Counted from the stretch's first letter, positions 1 through 8,515 are shown. The stretch: 64,000 bases of DNA from Rhizobium sp. CB3090 (GCF_029714285.1 NZ_CP121662.1:3406001-3470000), one strand, 5' to 3'. Notes: a model not told the origin generated them from the letters alone. Program-made: numbers and translations.

Positions 1-853
1 CCGCCGTCATTTCGGCTACGTCTTTCAGGAAGCGCGGCTGTTTCCGCATCTTTCCGTGCGGCAGAACCTGAACTACGGCCGCTGGTTCGCGCCGAAAGAC
101 GGCCATGGCGAAAGCTTTGATGGGGTCGTTGATCTCCTCGGCATCGCAGCGCTTCTCGATCGAAGGCCCGCAAAACTCTCCGGCGGCGAGAAACAGCGTG
201 TCGCCATTGGCCGCGCCCTGCTGTCGTCACCGCGGCTGCTGCTGATGGACGAACCATTGGCGGCGCTCGATGAGGCCCGCAAAGCCGAGATCCTGCCCTA
301 TCTCGAACGGCTCCGCGACGAAACGAAGGTGCCGATCATCTATGTCAGCCATTCCATCGCCGAGGTGGCGCGGCTGGCCAACCGGGTCGTCGTGATGCGC
401 GACGGCAAGGTGGAGGCAACGGGAGCAGCGGTCGACATCTTCAGCCAGCTTTCCGGCCCGCAGGCAATGGACCGTCGCGAAGCCGGCGTTCTGCTGGAAG
501 GCCGTGTGGAGCAAATCGACCGCGGGCACCGCCTGACCGTCGTGGCACTGAAAGCGGCCAAACTCTTCGTGCCCGGCGAAGCGGCTGCAATCGGCAAAGC
601 CGTCCGTGTCCACATCCCTGCGCGCGATGTCATGCTGGCGACGGCCCGACCTGAAGGTCTGAGCGCCCTCAATATCCTCGAAGGCCGGGTGCTTGCCATC
701 GGCACGGCCGCCGACGGTACCGTGGACGTAAAGGTGGATTGCGGCGGCGACAGCGTGCTTGCCCGCATCACGCAGTTTTCGTCTGAACGGCTAGGTTTGC
801 GGATTGGACTGCCCATCCACGCGATCGTCAAGACCGTAGCGCTCGAATCGTAA
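1..853 (+). CDS. modC: Molybdate ABC transporter ATP-binding protein ModC (5' end outside window)
   Basis: ATPase subunit of the ModABC molybdate importer, on the cytoplasmic face of the inner membrane. The frame is open from base 2, so the Walker A region lies upstream of the window. Visible in order are the Q-loop region ([15 protein letters not shown]), the ABC signature ([16 protein letters not shown]), Walker B ([12 protein letters not shown]) and the H-loop (IIYVSHS). About 130 C-terminal residues then fit the TOBE/Mop molybdate-binding domain that separates ModC from other importer ATPases. The gene ends 6 bp from the stop of a ModE-like regulator on the other strand, which supports the molybdate assignment. 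modA and modB would be expected just upstream but cannot be seen. Confidence 0.9.
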   Translation, partial: RRHFGYVFQEARLFPHLSVRQNLNYGRWFAPKDGHGESFDGVVDLLGIAALLDRRPAKLSGGEKQRVAIGRALLSSPRLLLMDEPLAALDEARKAEILPYLERLRDETKVPIIYVSHSIAEVARLANRVVVMRDGKVEATGAAVDIFSQLSGPQAMDRREAGVLLEGRVEQIDRGHRLTVVALKAAKLFVPGEAAAIGKAVRVHIPARDVMLATARPEGLSALNILEGRVLAIGTAADGTVDVKVDCGGDSVLARITQFSSERLGLRIGLPIHAIVKTVALES

Positions 854-859
854 GAGCGA

Positions 860-1240
860 TCAGGACTTCGCGGCGGCCTCGTCGGAATTGCGATTGGCTT
901 CCAGCCATTCCAGATCGCCGGCAATGGCTGCCCGCACGGTGTTCTCCATGCCGCGAAACCGCCGCAGCAATTCCTCGCCGAAGGGCGTCAATGCCGCGCC
1001 GCCGCCATTCTGACCGCCACGCTGGGATTCGACGACCGGCCCCTGGAACATATGGTTCAATTCGCTGATCAGCAGCCAGGCCCGGCGATAGGACATGTCC
1101 ATGGCCCGGCCGGCGGCCGAGATCGAACCGGTTTCGCGAATATGTTCAAGCAGTTCCATCTTGCCGCGTCCAAGCCGCTCCTCCCCCGGAAAACTGATGC
1201 GGAGGATGGGCTTCAGGGACTGTTGCGGAGCTTTGGTCAT
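860..1240 (-). CDS. ModE-like single-domain winged-helix regulator
   Basis: A 126-residue protein matching the N-terminal LysR-type winged helix of ModE: LLEHIRETGSISAAGRAMDMSYRRAW contains the helix-turn-helix, followed by VVESQRGGQNGGGAALTPFGEELL in the wing. E. coli ModE carries two C-terminal Mop domains that bind molybdate; they are absent here, so the protein cannot sense molybdate the way E. coli ModE does. Short ModE-type regulators of this kind are common in alphaproteobacteria. It is convergent with modC, stop to stop within 6 bp. Molybdate-related regulation is inferred from family and neighbour; direct targets cannot be read from the sequence. Confidence 0.8.
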   Translation of the reverse strand: MTKAPQQSLKPILRISFPGEERLGRGKMELLEHIRETGSISAAGRAMDMSYRRAWLLISELNHMFQGPVVESQRGGQNGGGAALTPFGEELLRRFRGMENTVRAAIAGDLEWLEANRNSDEAAAKS

Positions 1241-1370
1241 GGCATCGGAGCGTTTCGATCTGCTCTTGTGTATACGCGTCCTTGGCTCGCCTGTACATGG
1301 GAGGCGGGGACGGTGGCGACCCCCGCAGGGTTTTGCATCACCTTACGTTAGCTGATGATCCCAATGAGGA

Positions 1371-1391
1371 TTCGCCCATATATGGTGCGAA
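1371..1391. promoter_or_regulatory. Inverted repeat upstream of the ModE-like gene and rsfS
   Basis: TTCGC-CCATATATGG-T-GCGAA is an imperfect palindrome with one unpaired base on the right arm. It sits in the 245-bp divergent region between the ModE-like gene (starting at 1240) and rsfS. It could be an operator for either gene. It does not resemble the E. coli ModE box, so no regulator is assigned. I saw no other feature in 1241-1485. Confidence 0.3.
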
Positions 1392-1485
1392 AGAGCCTAG
1401 AAATACCACAAAAGCTTGTCCTTACCTCCAATAGATGACAACCAGCGTCTTGAAACCTTAATGCTTTGGTGCCTATCTTTAAGAT

Positions 1486-1950
1486 GTGATCGACTCAGAT
1501 CATGTGCCTGTTCTGTTACTCAAGGAAGGAAGAGCACTGACAACAGTACACGCCAAGGGAAGAACGCCTGTCGTTGTCCCGAAGAGCCCGGAACGTGGCG
1601 TCGATGCCGCTGCCCGCGCCCTGCAAGCCGTCCTCGTAAGCCTCGAGGACTCCAAGGCCGAAAATATCGTCACCATCAACATTGCTGGCAAGTCCGCGCT
1701 TGGAGACTACATGGTCGTCGTCTCCGGACGCTCGAACCGGCATGTCCTGGCGATTGCCGACCATCTGATCACCGACCTCAAGGACGAAGGCCTGGGCACC
1801 GCCCGCGTCGAAGGCCTGGAAGGCGGCGACTGGGTGCTGATCGACACGGGTGACATCATCATTCACGTGTTCCGTCCTGAGATTCGCGAGTTCTACAACA
1901 TCGAAAAGATGTGGGCCGCACCCGATCTTGAGGAAGGCACGCTGCACTAA
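1486..1950 (+). CDS. rsfS: Ribosome silencing factor RsfS
   Basis: RsfS (Iojap/YbeB family) binds ribosomal protein L14 on the 50S subunit and blocks joining with 30S when nutrients are short. The conserved core is visible: a DIVTINIAGKSALGDY-like stretch (read here as NIVTINIAGKS..GDYMVVVSGRSNRHV), then WVLIDTGDIIIHVFRPEIREFY near the C terminus. The first standard start is the GTG at 1486, giving 154 aa, but no good Shine-Dalgarno precedes it. A near-perfect one (AAGGAAGGA, 1522-1530) lies 6 nt before an in-frame CTG at 1537, which would give a 137-aa protein starting MTTVHAKG. The true start may therefore be that CTG. rlmH follows about 115 bp downstream, a common pairing. Confidence 0.92.
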   Translation: MIDSDHVPVLLLKEGRALTTVHAKGRTPVVVPKSPERGVDAAARALQAVLVSLEDSKAENIVTINIAGKSALGDYMVVVSGRSNRHVLAIADHLITDLKDEGLGTARVEGLEGGDWVLIDTGDIIIHVFRPEIREFYNIEKMWAAPDLEEGTLH

Positions 1951-2065
1951 CCTGTTCCGGACATTATTCCCGGTCCCGGTTAGTGGTATCGAATCGCCGG
2001 ACATGTTTGTCCGGCAACGATCTATGTCTGTGTCGCCATGATGGCGGATATGCTTGGGAGCGGGA

Positions 2066-2548
2066 ATGCGGATAGGTCTTTTTGCGGTGGGACGGTTGAA
2101 AACCGGCCCTGAAAAGGATCTTGCGGCCCGTTATCTCGACCGTTTCGCCAAGGCTGGTCCGGCAATCGGCCTTGAATTGGCGCGCATGACCGAAGTCGCC
2201 GAAAGCCGCGCATCCAACGGCGAGACGCGCAAGCGCGAAGAGGCGGTCCTGCTGCAGAAGGCGCATCCGGACGGCGGCGTTCTCGTTCTGCTCGACGAGC
2301 GCGGCAAGGCGCTGGACAGCGAAGCCTTTGCTGCTCTGCTCGGCACATTCCGCGACCAGGGCAAGCGCGACCTCACGATCGCCATCGGCGGTGCCGATGG
2401 CCTTGATCCCTCGCTTTACGACAAGGCCGACGCGACCCTCTGCCTGGGCAAAATGACCTGGCCGCACCAGCTTGTGCGCATTCTCATCGCCGAACAGCTC
2501 TACCGCGCCGTCACGATCCTGTCCGGGCATCCCTATCATCGGGTTTGA
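2066..2548 (+). CDS. rlmH: 23S rRNA (pseudouridine1915-N3)-methyltransferase RlmH
   Basis: Small SPOUT-fold methyltransferase that uses SAM to methylate pseudouridine 1915 in helix 69 of 23S rRNA on the assembled 70S ribosome. The protein starts MRIGLFAVGRLKTG and has the family features LLDERGKALDSEAFA and IAIGGADGLDPSLYDKAD (SAM-binding knot). It ends in LVRILIAEQLYRAVTILSGHPYHR, matching the conserved C-terminal HPYH that is needed for activity. The ATG at 2066 is chosen over an in-frame TTG at 2054 because of the family N terminus and the GGGAGCGGGA stretch just before it. At 160 aa it is the usual family length. It lies downstream of rsfS in the same direction. Confidence 0.95.
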   Translation: MRIGLFAVGRLKTGPEKDLAARYLDRFAKAGPAIGLELARMTEVAESRASNGETRKREEAVLLQKAHPDGGVLVLLDERGKALDSEAFAALLGTFRDQGKRDLTIAIGGADGLDPSLYDKADATLCLGKMTWPHQLVRILIAEQLYRAVTILSGHPYHRV

Positions 2549-2728
2549 ATGCCTACTGCCGGAAGCGAAATGCTCGAAAACAGTTTGGCTTTCCGATATT
2601 TTGCGTTAACGGAACGCTCACACAGGCGTGTTTTGATTCCCGCCGCAAAATTGATGATGCTTTCTGGATAATCGCGGCAAACCGGTTTAATTTCACGCGA
2701 TCTGAAGGGGCTGAGCCCAAACGACTGG

Positions 2729-4210
2729 ATGAGAAAAACCCCGCCCACGCTTTTCCGCTTGCTGCTGCCCTCCCTGGCAGCGTGCTTTGGCGTCGGCGTC
2801 TATCTTGAAAGTCCGTTTCAGTTTCGGGATATAGCCCTGGCGCAGGAAGATGGCGGCGCTACACCTGCGCAGACCCCCGCGCAGACTAAAGACGATCACC
2901 CGGTCGTCACGTCGCCTGCACCATCGGCGCAACAGCCGGAACAGGCGCCGGATCCCGCCGCCGACCTTGCCCGGAAGCGCGATCAGACCCGCGCCGAGCT
3001 GGAAGAATTGTCGAAGACGATCAGCCTTTCCTCCGACAAGACGAAAGCGCTGGAAGACAGCATCGCCTCGCTCGACAAGAGCACCGCCAGCCTGCGCCAA
3101 GCGCTGATCGACAGCGCCGCCCGCCGGAGGGATATGGACCGCAAGATACAGCAGAGCGAAAGGACGCTGACCGATCTCGCGGTCAAGGAAGACAAGATCC
3201 GCAAATCGTTGCACGAGCGCCGGGCGCTGCTGGCCGAAGTTCTGGGCGCGCTGGAGCGCATGGGCCGCAACCCGCCACCGGCGCTGCTGGTAACGCCCGA
3301 CGATGCGCTTGCTTCAGTGCGCAGCGCCATCCTGCTCGGCGCCGTCGTTCCCGGCATGCGCAAGGAGACGGACAAGCTCATCGCCGACCTTACCGATCTC
3401 ACCAAGCTGCGTGCCGCCACAGCGGCGGAAAAGGCCGACCTTACCGCCACCATGACCAACAGTCTGGAGGAGGAACGGCGCATGGATATGCTGATCGCCG
3501 AAAACGACAAGCACAGCCATGAGAATGCTGCCGAACTGGACGCGGAGCGCAAGCGTTCCGAAGAACTGGCGGGCCAGGCGACCAGTCTCGAGGGCCTCGT
3601 CGCGTCGCTGGAAAGCCAGATCGGCTCGGTGCGCGATGCCGCCGCCGCAGCCCGGGCGGAAGAGGCCCGCCGGGAGCAAATGACCGATCAGCAGCGGGAA
3701 CAGGCAAGGGCACTGGCCGAAAGCGGCGTGCCCGATAAAAACCGTATTGCGCCCGCATATCCGTTTTCCGACCTCAAACGGAAATTGGAGCTGCCTGTGG
3801 CGGGTGATATTCTCCGCCAGTTCGGCGACGACGATGGTACGGGACATACGGCGATGGGCGTGACCGTCGCAACCGGCCCCGACGCGCTCGTCACCGCTCC
3901 CGCCGATGGGACCGTCGTTTACGCCGGCGCATTTCGCAGCTATGGCCAGATGGTTATTCTGGATACCGGCGACGGCTATCATATGGTGCTGTCGGGAATG
4001 GACGCGATCAAGACGCGTCTGGGCAAGTTTGTCTTCGCTGGCGAGCCGCTCGCTACGATGGGCCAGAAAAGAGTCGCAAGCGCGACTGCATTGGCGCTGG
4101 AAACGGATCGCCCAACGCTCTACATTGAATTTCGAAAAGATGGGAAGCCGGTCGATTCTCGGCCTTGGTGGACCTCCAAAGACACTGGAAAGGCACGCAA
4201 TGATACGTAG
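2729..4210 (+). CDS. EnvC-like murein hydrolase activator with degenerate LytM (M23) domain
   Basis: 493 aa. An N-terminal hydrophobic segment (about residues 8-25) suggests periplasmic export. A Pro/Ala-rich linker follows, then a long coiled coil (about residues 75-290, rich in Leu, Glu, Lys and Arg heptads), then a C-terminal LytM/M23 fold (about 350-485: APADGTVVYAGAFRSYGQMVILDTGDGYHM). The zinc-binding pattern HxGxD of active M23 peptidases appears as TAMGVTV, and the usual C-terminal HxH is also lost. As in E. coli EnvC, it probably activates amidases at the division site and does not cut peptidoglycan itself. Its stop overlaps the ctpA start by 11 bp, so the two genes are translationally coupled. 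Confidence 0.85.
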   Translation: MRKTPPTLFRLLLPSLAACFGVGVYLESPFQFRDIALAQEDGGATPAQTPAQTKDDHPVVTSPAPSAQQPEQAPDPAADLARKRDQTRAELEELSKTISLSSDKTKALEDSIASLDKSTASLRQALIDSAARRRDMDRKIQQSERTLTDLAVKEDKIRKSLHERRALLAEVLGALERMGRNPPPALLVTPDDALASVRSAILLGAVVPGMRKETDKLIADLTDLTKLRAATAAEKADLTATMTNSLEEERRMDMLIAENDKHSHENAAELDAERKRSEELAGQATSLEGLVASLESQIGSVRDAAAAARAEEARREQMTDQQREQARALAESGVPDKNRIAPAYPFSDLKRKLELPVAGDILRQFGDDDGTGHTAMGVTVATGPDALVTAPADGTVVYAGAFRSYGQMVILDTGDGYHMVLSGMDAIKTRLGKFVFAGEPLATMGQKRVASATALALETDRPTLYIEFRKDGKPVDSRPWWTSKDTGKARNDT

Positions 4211-5528
4211 GGCTTCTCTTGTTCTCGTTGGCGCATTGATGGGTGCGACCGCGATGAGCGTTATCTACACGGCGGTAGCGCCGGCGGAAGCCGCAGGCGC
4301 TTCCACGTACAAGGAATTGTCGATTTTCGGCGATGTCTTTGAACGTGTGCGCGCACAATACGTAACGCCGCCCCAGGAAGACAAGCTCATTGAAGCCGCC
4401 ATCAACGGCATGCTGTCCTCGCTGGATCCGCATTCAAGCTACATGAATGCCAAGGACGCCGACGATATGCGCACCCAGACCAAGGGTGAATTCGGCGGTC
4501 TCGGCATCGAAGTGACCATGGATAACGACCTCGTCAAGGTCATCACCCCGATCGACGACACACCCGCCGCCAAGGCCGGTGTTCTCGCCGGCGACTATAT
4601 CACCGCCATCGACGGCCAGTCGGTCCGCGGCCTCAAGCTGGAAGACGCCGTCGAGAAGATGCGCGGCGCCGTCAAGACGCCGATCAAGCTGACGCTGTTG
4701 CGCAAGGGCGCCGACAAGCCGATCGAACTCACCATCATCCGTGACGTGATCGCCGTTGCCGCCGTCAAGTCGCGCGAAGAAGGCGGCGATGTCGGTTATC
4801 TCCGCATCATCTCCTTCACCGAAAAAACCACGCCGGACCTGGAAGCCGCGATCGCCAAGATCAAGAAGGATATCCCGGCCGACAAGCTGAAGGGCTATGT
4901 CCTCGACCTGCGCCTCAATCCGGGCGGCCTGCTCGACCAGGCGATCAACGTCGCCGACGATGTGCTGGAGCGCGGCGAAGTCGTCTCGACCCGCGGCCGC
5001 AATCCGGACGAAACCCGCCGCTTCAACGCCGGCCCGGGCGATCTGACCGACGGCAAGCCGATCATCGTGCTCATCAACGGCGGTTCGGCATCGGCATCGG
5101 AAATCGTTGCCGGCGCCCTGCAGGATCTGCGCCGCGCCACCGTTCTCGGCACCCAGTCCTTCGGCAAGGGTTCCGTGCAGACGATCATCCCGTTGGGCGA
5201 TGGCAACGGCGCGCTGCGCCTGACGACGGCGCTTTATTACACCCCGTCGGGCCGCTCGATCCAGGGCACCGGTATTACGCCTGACATCAAGGTCGACGAG
5301 CCGTTGCCGGACGACCTGAAGGGCAAGCTGGTGACGGAAGGCGAATCCAGCCTGCCGGGCCACATCAAGGGCCAGAGCGAAACCGACCAGGGCTCCGGCT
5401 CGGCCGCTTACGTGCCGCCGGATCCCAAGGACGACGTCCAGCTCAACTACGCACTCGACCTGCTGCGCGGCGCCAAGACCGATCCGGCCTTCCCGCCGAA
5501 CCCGGAAAAGGCGGTTTCCGCCAAGTAA
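4200..5528 (+). CDS. ctpA: C-terminal processing protease CtpA (peptidase S41)
   Basis: 442-aa periplasmic serine protease of family S41A. The N terminus (MIRRASLVLVGALMGATAMS) looks like a signal sequence or anchor. A PDZ domain follows (about residues 95-170, GGLGIEVTMDNDLVKV, AGDYITAIDG), then the tail-specific protease domain with the catalytic Ser in GGSASASEIVAGAL and the Lys in SFGKGSVQ. Such proteases trim or degrade cell-wall enzymes and lipoproteins. The EnvC-like gene immediately upstream, sharing 11 bp, suggests a joint role in controlling peptidoglycan hydrolysis. The start ATG at 4200 lies inside the end of the upstream gene, as is typical for this gene pair in rhizobia. Confidence 0.93.
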   Translation: MIRRASLVLVGALMGATAMSVIYTAVAPAEAAGASTYKELSIFGDVFERVRAQYVTPPQEDKLIEAAINGMLSSLDPHSSYMNAKDADDMRTQTKGEFGGLGIEVTMDNDLVKVITPIDDTPAAKAGVLAGDYITAIDGQSVRGLKLEDAVEKMRGAVKTPIKLTLLRKGADKPIELTIIRDVIAVAAVKSREEGGDVGYLRIISFTEKTTPDLEAAIAKIKKDIPADKLKGYVLDLRLNPGGLLDQAINVADDVLERGEVVSTRGRNPDETRRFNAGPGDLTDGKPIIVLINGGSASASEIVAGALQDLRRATVLGTQSFGKGSVQTIIPLGDGNGALRLTTALYYTPSGRSIQGTGITPDIKVDEPLPDDLKGKLVTEGESSLPGHIKGQSETDQGSGSAAYVPPDPKDDVQLNYALDLLRGAKTDPAFPPNPEKAVSAK

Positions 5529-5534
5529 GGAAAC

Positions 5535-5566
5535 AGCGCCGGGCTGGAAACAGACCCGGCGCTTTC
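5535..5566 (+). terminator. Rho-independent terminator after ctpA
   Basis: AGCGCCGGG and CCCGGCGCT form a 9-bp perfect stem with an 11-nt loop, 6 bp after the ctpA stop, followed by a short TTT run. Confidence 0.75.
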
Positions 5567-5684
5567 ATATCCGGAGCGAGGTGATATCTCATCGCGCTCC
5601 AAAATCCATTTTGGATCATGCTTGGGTGTTTTGAATCTGGAGCATCTCGCTGCTTTAATGGCGACATGAAAGCGGAATGCTCTG

Positions 5685-5787
5685 GAGCAATTCCAGGAAA
5701 AGTGCGAAGCGGTTTTCCGTTCGGAATTGCCTAACAACAAAGGGATAGAGCGGGAAAGCGATTCCGTGAAGCGCTGAACCGCTCTGG
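5685..5787. repeat. RIME1-type intergenic mosaic element, copy 1
   Basis: About 103 bp opening GAGCAATTCCAGGAAAAGTG and closing with GAACCGCTCTGG. It is very similar to a second copy at 34443-34543. Internal inverted repeats include GCGAAGCGGTTTTCCG near the left end. The order and length match the RIME1 element known from Rhizobium chromosomes. The flanking DNA (5567-5684) holds a further small perfect palindrome (TCCAAAAT-CC-ATTTTGGA, 5598-5615) and no gene. Confidence 0.75.
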
Positions 5788-5822
5788 GGCAGATAGTGTC
5801 CCGCTTGGGGTGGATACGGACT

Positions 5823-7013
5823 TTGGGAACGGATTTGCATGCACCGCTGGGCCAGAACCGCGGCTCTGGCCGCAAACGGCGGCGGCCGCCCTTTGGGCGC
5901 ATTCTCGCTGGCTTCTGCCTGATCGCGATCGCCAGTTTTTCCCTCTATTCGGCACTGCTGCGCGACAATCTGCAGAAAACGCCTCCCGTCGAGACCGCAG
6001 AGAAGACCTCGCCACCACCAACACCCGCCAATGACAATCCGGCCACCGCCGATCAAACGACGGGCCTGAAGCAGGTCGATCCGCAGTCCGGTGCCGATAC
6101 GCATCGCATCGTCACCAGCGACGGTTCCGTCGTGACCATGTTCAGCCCGAACACCCGCGACGGCGACGGCCCGGTGCTGATCAATGCCAATCGGGTCGGC
6201 CAGGATCCGCGCATGGCGGCGACGCCGAACGACAGCCTGCTGGAGGATTCGCCTTTCGGCAAGCTGCCGATCATCGCGCCCGGCGGATTGAGACCGATGG
6301 ACCAATATGCGCGGCCATGGTCCGGCGCCCGCGGCACGCGTATCGCCATCGTCGTCAGCGGCCTCGGCCTCAGCCAGACCGGCACGCAGCGCGCCATCGA
6401 GAAGCTGCCCGAGGAGATCACGCTCGCCTTTGCCGCCAGCGGCAACAGCCTGCAGCGCTGGATGCAGGAGGCGCGGCGTGGCGGCCATGAAATCCTGATC
6501 CAGGTGCCTTTCGAGCCGTTCGATTATCCCAGCAACAATCCCGGACCGGATACGCTTCTGACCTCGCAGCCGGCGGCCAAGAATATCGAAGACCTGCACA
6601 AGGCCATGGCCGAAATCACCAATTACACCGGCGTGATGAACTATCTCGGCGGGCGGTTCCTGTCGAATGCCGACGCCACGGAACCTGTCATGCGCGATAT
6701 CGGCAAGCGCGGCCTGCTGTTCCTCGACGACGGCTCCTCGGCGCAGTCCAAATCCGGCACCATCGCGAAGGCGCTGGAGGTGCCGCATGCCTTTGCGGAT
6801 CTGCAGCTCGACGGAGAATTGCAGCAGGATGCGATCTTGAAGAAGCTCGACGAGCTGGAGCGGATCGCGCGACGCAATGGCTCGGCCATCGGCGTTGCGT
6901 CCGCTTTCGACGAGAGCGTCGACGCCATCAGCAAGTGGAGCGAGGAGGCAGCCATGCGCGGCATCGAGATCGTCGCCGTCTCGGCCCTCGCCGACGATCC
7001 CAAACATCCCTGA
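5823..7013 (+). CDS. Divergent polysaccharide deacetylase family protein
   Basis: Secreted or membrane-anchored protein of the divergent polysaccharide deacetylase family (DUF610/YibQ type). There is a basic N terminus, one membrane segment (about residues 28-50, ILAGFCLIAIASFSLYSALL), a Pro/Thr-rich linker, and a deacetylase-like barrel from about residue 170 (RIAIVVSGLGLSQTGTQRAI, EITLAFAASGNSLQRW, GGHEILIQVPFEPFDYP, LLFLDDGSSAQSK). The TTG at 5823 is chosen, giving MGTDLHAPLGQN, with GGGGTGGA just before it. An upstream GTG at 5796 would add nine residues. It follows envC and ctpA, as is usual in rhizobia, and rppH comes next. Catalytic activity is unproven in this family. Confidence 0.85.
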   Translation: MGTDLHAPLGQNRGSGRKRRRPPFGRILAGFCLIAIASFSLYSALLRDNLQKTPPVETAEKTSPPPTPANDNPATADQTTGLKQVDPQSGADTHRIVTSDGSVVTMFSPNTRDGDGPVLINANRVGQDPRMAATPNDSLLEDSPFGKLPIIAPGGLRPMDQYARPWSGARGTRIAIVVSGLGLSQTGTQRAIEKLPEEITLAFAASGNSLQRWMQEARRGGHEILIQVPFEPFDYPSNNPGPDTLLTSQPAAKNIEDLHKAMAEITNYTGVMNYLGGRFLSNADATEPVMRDIGKRGLLFLDDGSSAQSKSGTIAKALEVPHAFADLQLDGELQQDAILKKLDELERIARRNGSAIGVASAFDESVDAISKWSEEAAMRGIEIVAVSALADDPKHP

Positions 7014-7029
7014 TCGTTAGAGGACAATC

Positions 7030-7569
7030 ATGAGCAAGAGCCATCAACCCGTCAGAGCTGAAGACCTGCCCTACCGCCCCTGTGTGGGCGTCATGGTGCT
7101 CAACCGCGAAGGGTTGGTCTGGGCAGGCAGACGCATTCCAGACGGCAATTCCGAATATGACGGCTCGCCGCAGCTCTGGCAGATGCCGCAGGGTGGCATC
7201 GATGAGGGCGAAGATCCGCTGGAGGCAGCCTATCGCGAGCTCCACGAAGAAACCGGAATGAAAACAGTAACGCTGCTCGCCGAAGCAAAGGACTGGATCA
7301 ATTACGATCTGCCGCCGCAGTTGATCGGCATCGGCCTCAAGGGCAAATTCCGTGGCCAGACCCAGCGCTGGTTTGCCTTCCGCTTCGACGGCGATGAAAG
7401 CGAAATCGCCATCAACCCGCCGCCGGGCGGCCATGAGCCGGAATTCGATGCCTGGGATTGGAGGCCGATGGCCGACCTTCCCCGCCTGATCGTCGCCTTC
7501 AAACGGTCGGTCTACGAACAAGTCGTCGCCGAATTCCGGCATTTGGCCGGTCTGAAGGCGGAAGATTGA
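7030..7569 (+). CDS. rppH: RNA pyrophosphohydrolase RppH (Nudix hydrolase)
   Basis: Removes pyrophosphate from 5'-triphosphate RNA ends, which starts RNA degradation. It may also act on dinucleoside polyphosphates, as the rhizobial and Bartonella IalA proteins do. The protein opens with [23 protein letters not shown] and carries a clear Nudix box, [23 protein letters not shown] (GX5EX7REUXEEXGU), at about residues 57-79. 179 aa is the normal length. A GAGGACAAT Shine-Dalgarno region lies before the ATG. It is 16 bp downstream of the deacetylase gene and ends at a strong hairpin. Confidence 0.93.
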   Translation: MSKSHQPVRAEDLPYRPCVGVMVLNREGLVWAGRRIPDGNSEYDGSPQLWQMPQGGIDEGEDPLEAAYRELHEETGMKTVTLLAEAKDWINYDLPPQLIGIGLKGKFRGQTQRWFAFRFDGDESEIAINPPPGGHEPEFDAWDWRPMADLPRLIVAFKRSVYEQVVAEFRHLAGLKAED

Positions 7570-7571
7570 GA

Positions 7572-7602
7572 AAAGTCCGGCCGTCCAAAACGGCCGGACT
7601 TT
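7572..7602. terminator. Bidirectional terminator between rppH and bfr
   Basis: A 13-bp perfect stem, AAAGTCCGGCCGT / ACGGCCGGACTTT, with a 5-nt loop, between the convergent stops of rppH and bfr. The A/T ends allow termination in both directions. Confidence 0.85.
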
Positions 7603-7612
7603 AAAATGCGAA

Positions 7613-8098
7613 TTATTCGGCCGAGTCGGCTGAATCGGCGTTGAGCTGGCCGTATTTGGCTTCGCCGATCTTTTCGAGCAGGTCGATCTGGGTTTCCAGG
7701 AAGTCGATATGACTTTCCTCGTCCGCCAGCAGCTCCTCGAACAACTTCATCGAGACATAGTCGCCGGCATCGTGACAGATATCGCGCGACTTCTTGTAGG
7801 CGGTGCGGGCATCATATTCGCCGGCGAGATCGGCCTCCAACACTTCCTTGACATTCTGGCCGATGCGCAGCGGCGCCAGCGTCTGCAGGTTCGGATGTCC
7901 CTCGAGGAAGATGATCCGAGCGACGAGGCGATCGGCGTGATGCATCTCTTCGATGGATTCGGCACGCTCCTTCTTGGCAAGCTTGGTATAGCCCCAATCT
8001 TCCAAAAGCCGGTAATGAACCCAATATTGATTGACTGCACCGAGTTCGAGAAATAGGGCCTCGTTAAGCCGCTCGATGACTTTTTTGTCGCCTTTCAA
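7613..8098 (-). CDS. bfr: Bacterioferritin
   Basis: Iron-storage protein forming a 24-subunit haem-containing shell. From the TTG at 8098 the protein reads [25 protein letters not shown], matching the E. coli N terminus MKGDTKVI. That TTG has the Shine-Dalgarno AGGAGAG just upstream, so it is preferred to the ATG at 8122. Ferroxidase ligands are present (E in [10 protein letters not shown] and H in [10 protein letters not shown] and H in [10 protein letters not shown]). The haem-ligating Met is kept in EEMHHADR. 161 aa is the usual length. bfr overlaps the end of bfd by 35 bp, suggesting coupled translation. Confidence 0.93.
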   Translation of the reverse strand: MKGDKKVIERLNEALFLELGAVNQYWVHYRLLEDWGYTKLAKKERAESIEEMHHADRLVARIIFLEGHPNLQTLAPLRIGQNVKEVLEADLAGEYDARTAYKKSRDICHDAGDYVSMKLFEELLADEESHIDFLETQIDLLEKIGEAKYGQLNADSADSAE

Positions 8099-8375
8099 TG
8101 TCCGCTCTCCTGTTATCTTCATGAAATTTTTTCAAGCGGGACATGAAATCAAATATTTCCGCCTCCGTCGAGTGGCGGCGGGCATGATAGTCCTCGGTCG
8201 TCTTTATGATGATGTCGACGACATTCGGGAAGCAGCCACAGCAGCGGCCGCGCTTCGACATGGCGTGATAGACCTTGGCGGGAACGATGAGCTGCCAACA
8301 ATCCTGATCGAGGAGCTCGATGATGGTCTCCCGGATTTCCTTGTCGGTGATGTAATTACAACTGCAAACCAGCAT
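8064..8375 (-). CDS. bfd: Bacterioferritin-associated ferredoxin (BFD-like [2Fe-2S] protein)
   Basis: Small [2Fe-2S] protein that reduces and releases iron stored in bacterioferritin. The four Cys ligands are visible: [10 protein letters not shown] at residues 4 and 6, and [13 protein letters not shown], where the CCGC group supplies the C-X2-C pair. At 103 aa it is longer than E. coli Bfd (64 aa). The extra charged C-terminal part ([19 protein letters not shown]) is partly encoded in DNA that also holds the bfr start. It lies directly upstream of bfr on the same strand, which supports a joint role in iron storage. Confidence 0.88.
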   Translation of the reverse strand: MLVCSCNYITDKEIRETIIELLDQDCWQLIVPAKVYHAMSKRGRCCGCFPNVVDIIIKTTEDYHARRHSTEAEIFDFMSRLKKFHEDNRRADIERRQKSHRAA

Positions 8376-8415
8376 TCTTCGCTCAGCCCGTCAAACATGA
8401 CATCTGCTGTCTTGT

Positions 8416-8444
8416 TATCTGCGAAAGAAGACGCTCTTTGTCAA
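8416..8444 (-). promoter_or_regulatory. Possible promoter of bfd-bfr
   Basis: On the minus strand TTGACA (8444-8439) is followed after 17 nt by CAGATA (8421-8416), about 40 nt before the bfd start. The -35 is perfect and the -10 is weak. No convincing Irr or RirA box was recognised. Confidence 0.3.
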
Positions 8445-8515
8445 GAAAAATCGATTCATTTTCATCGGGTGAGCCGGACAAGCTCACGTCGGCGTGAGAC
8501 CTAACCTCCTGCGCA

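Noticed and set aside
5655..7007. 450-aa reading frame on the minus strand
   Set aside because: Antisense to the polysaccharide deacetylase and running through the RIME1 element; no motif.
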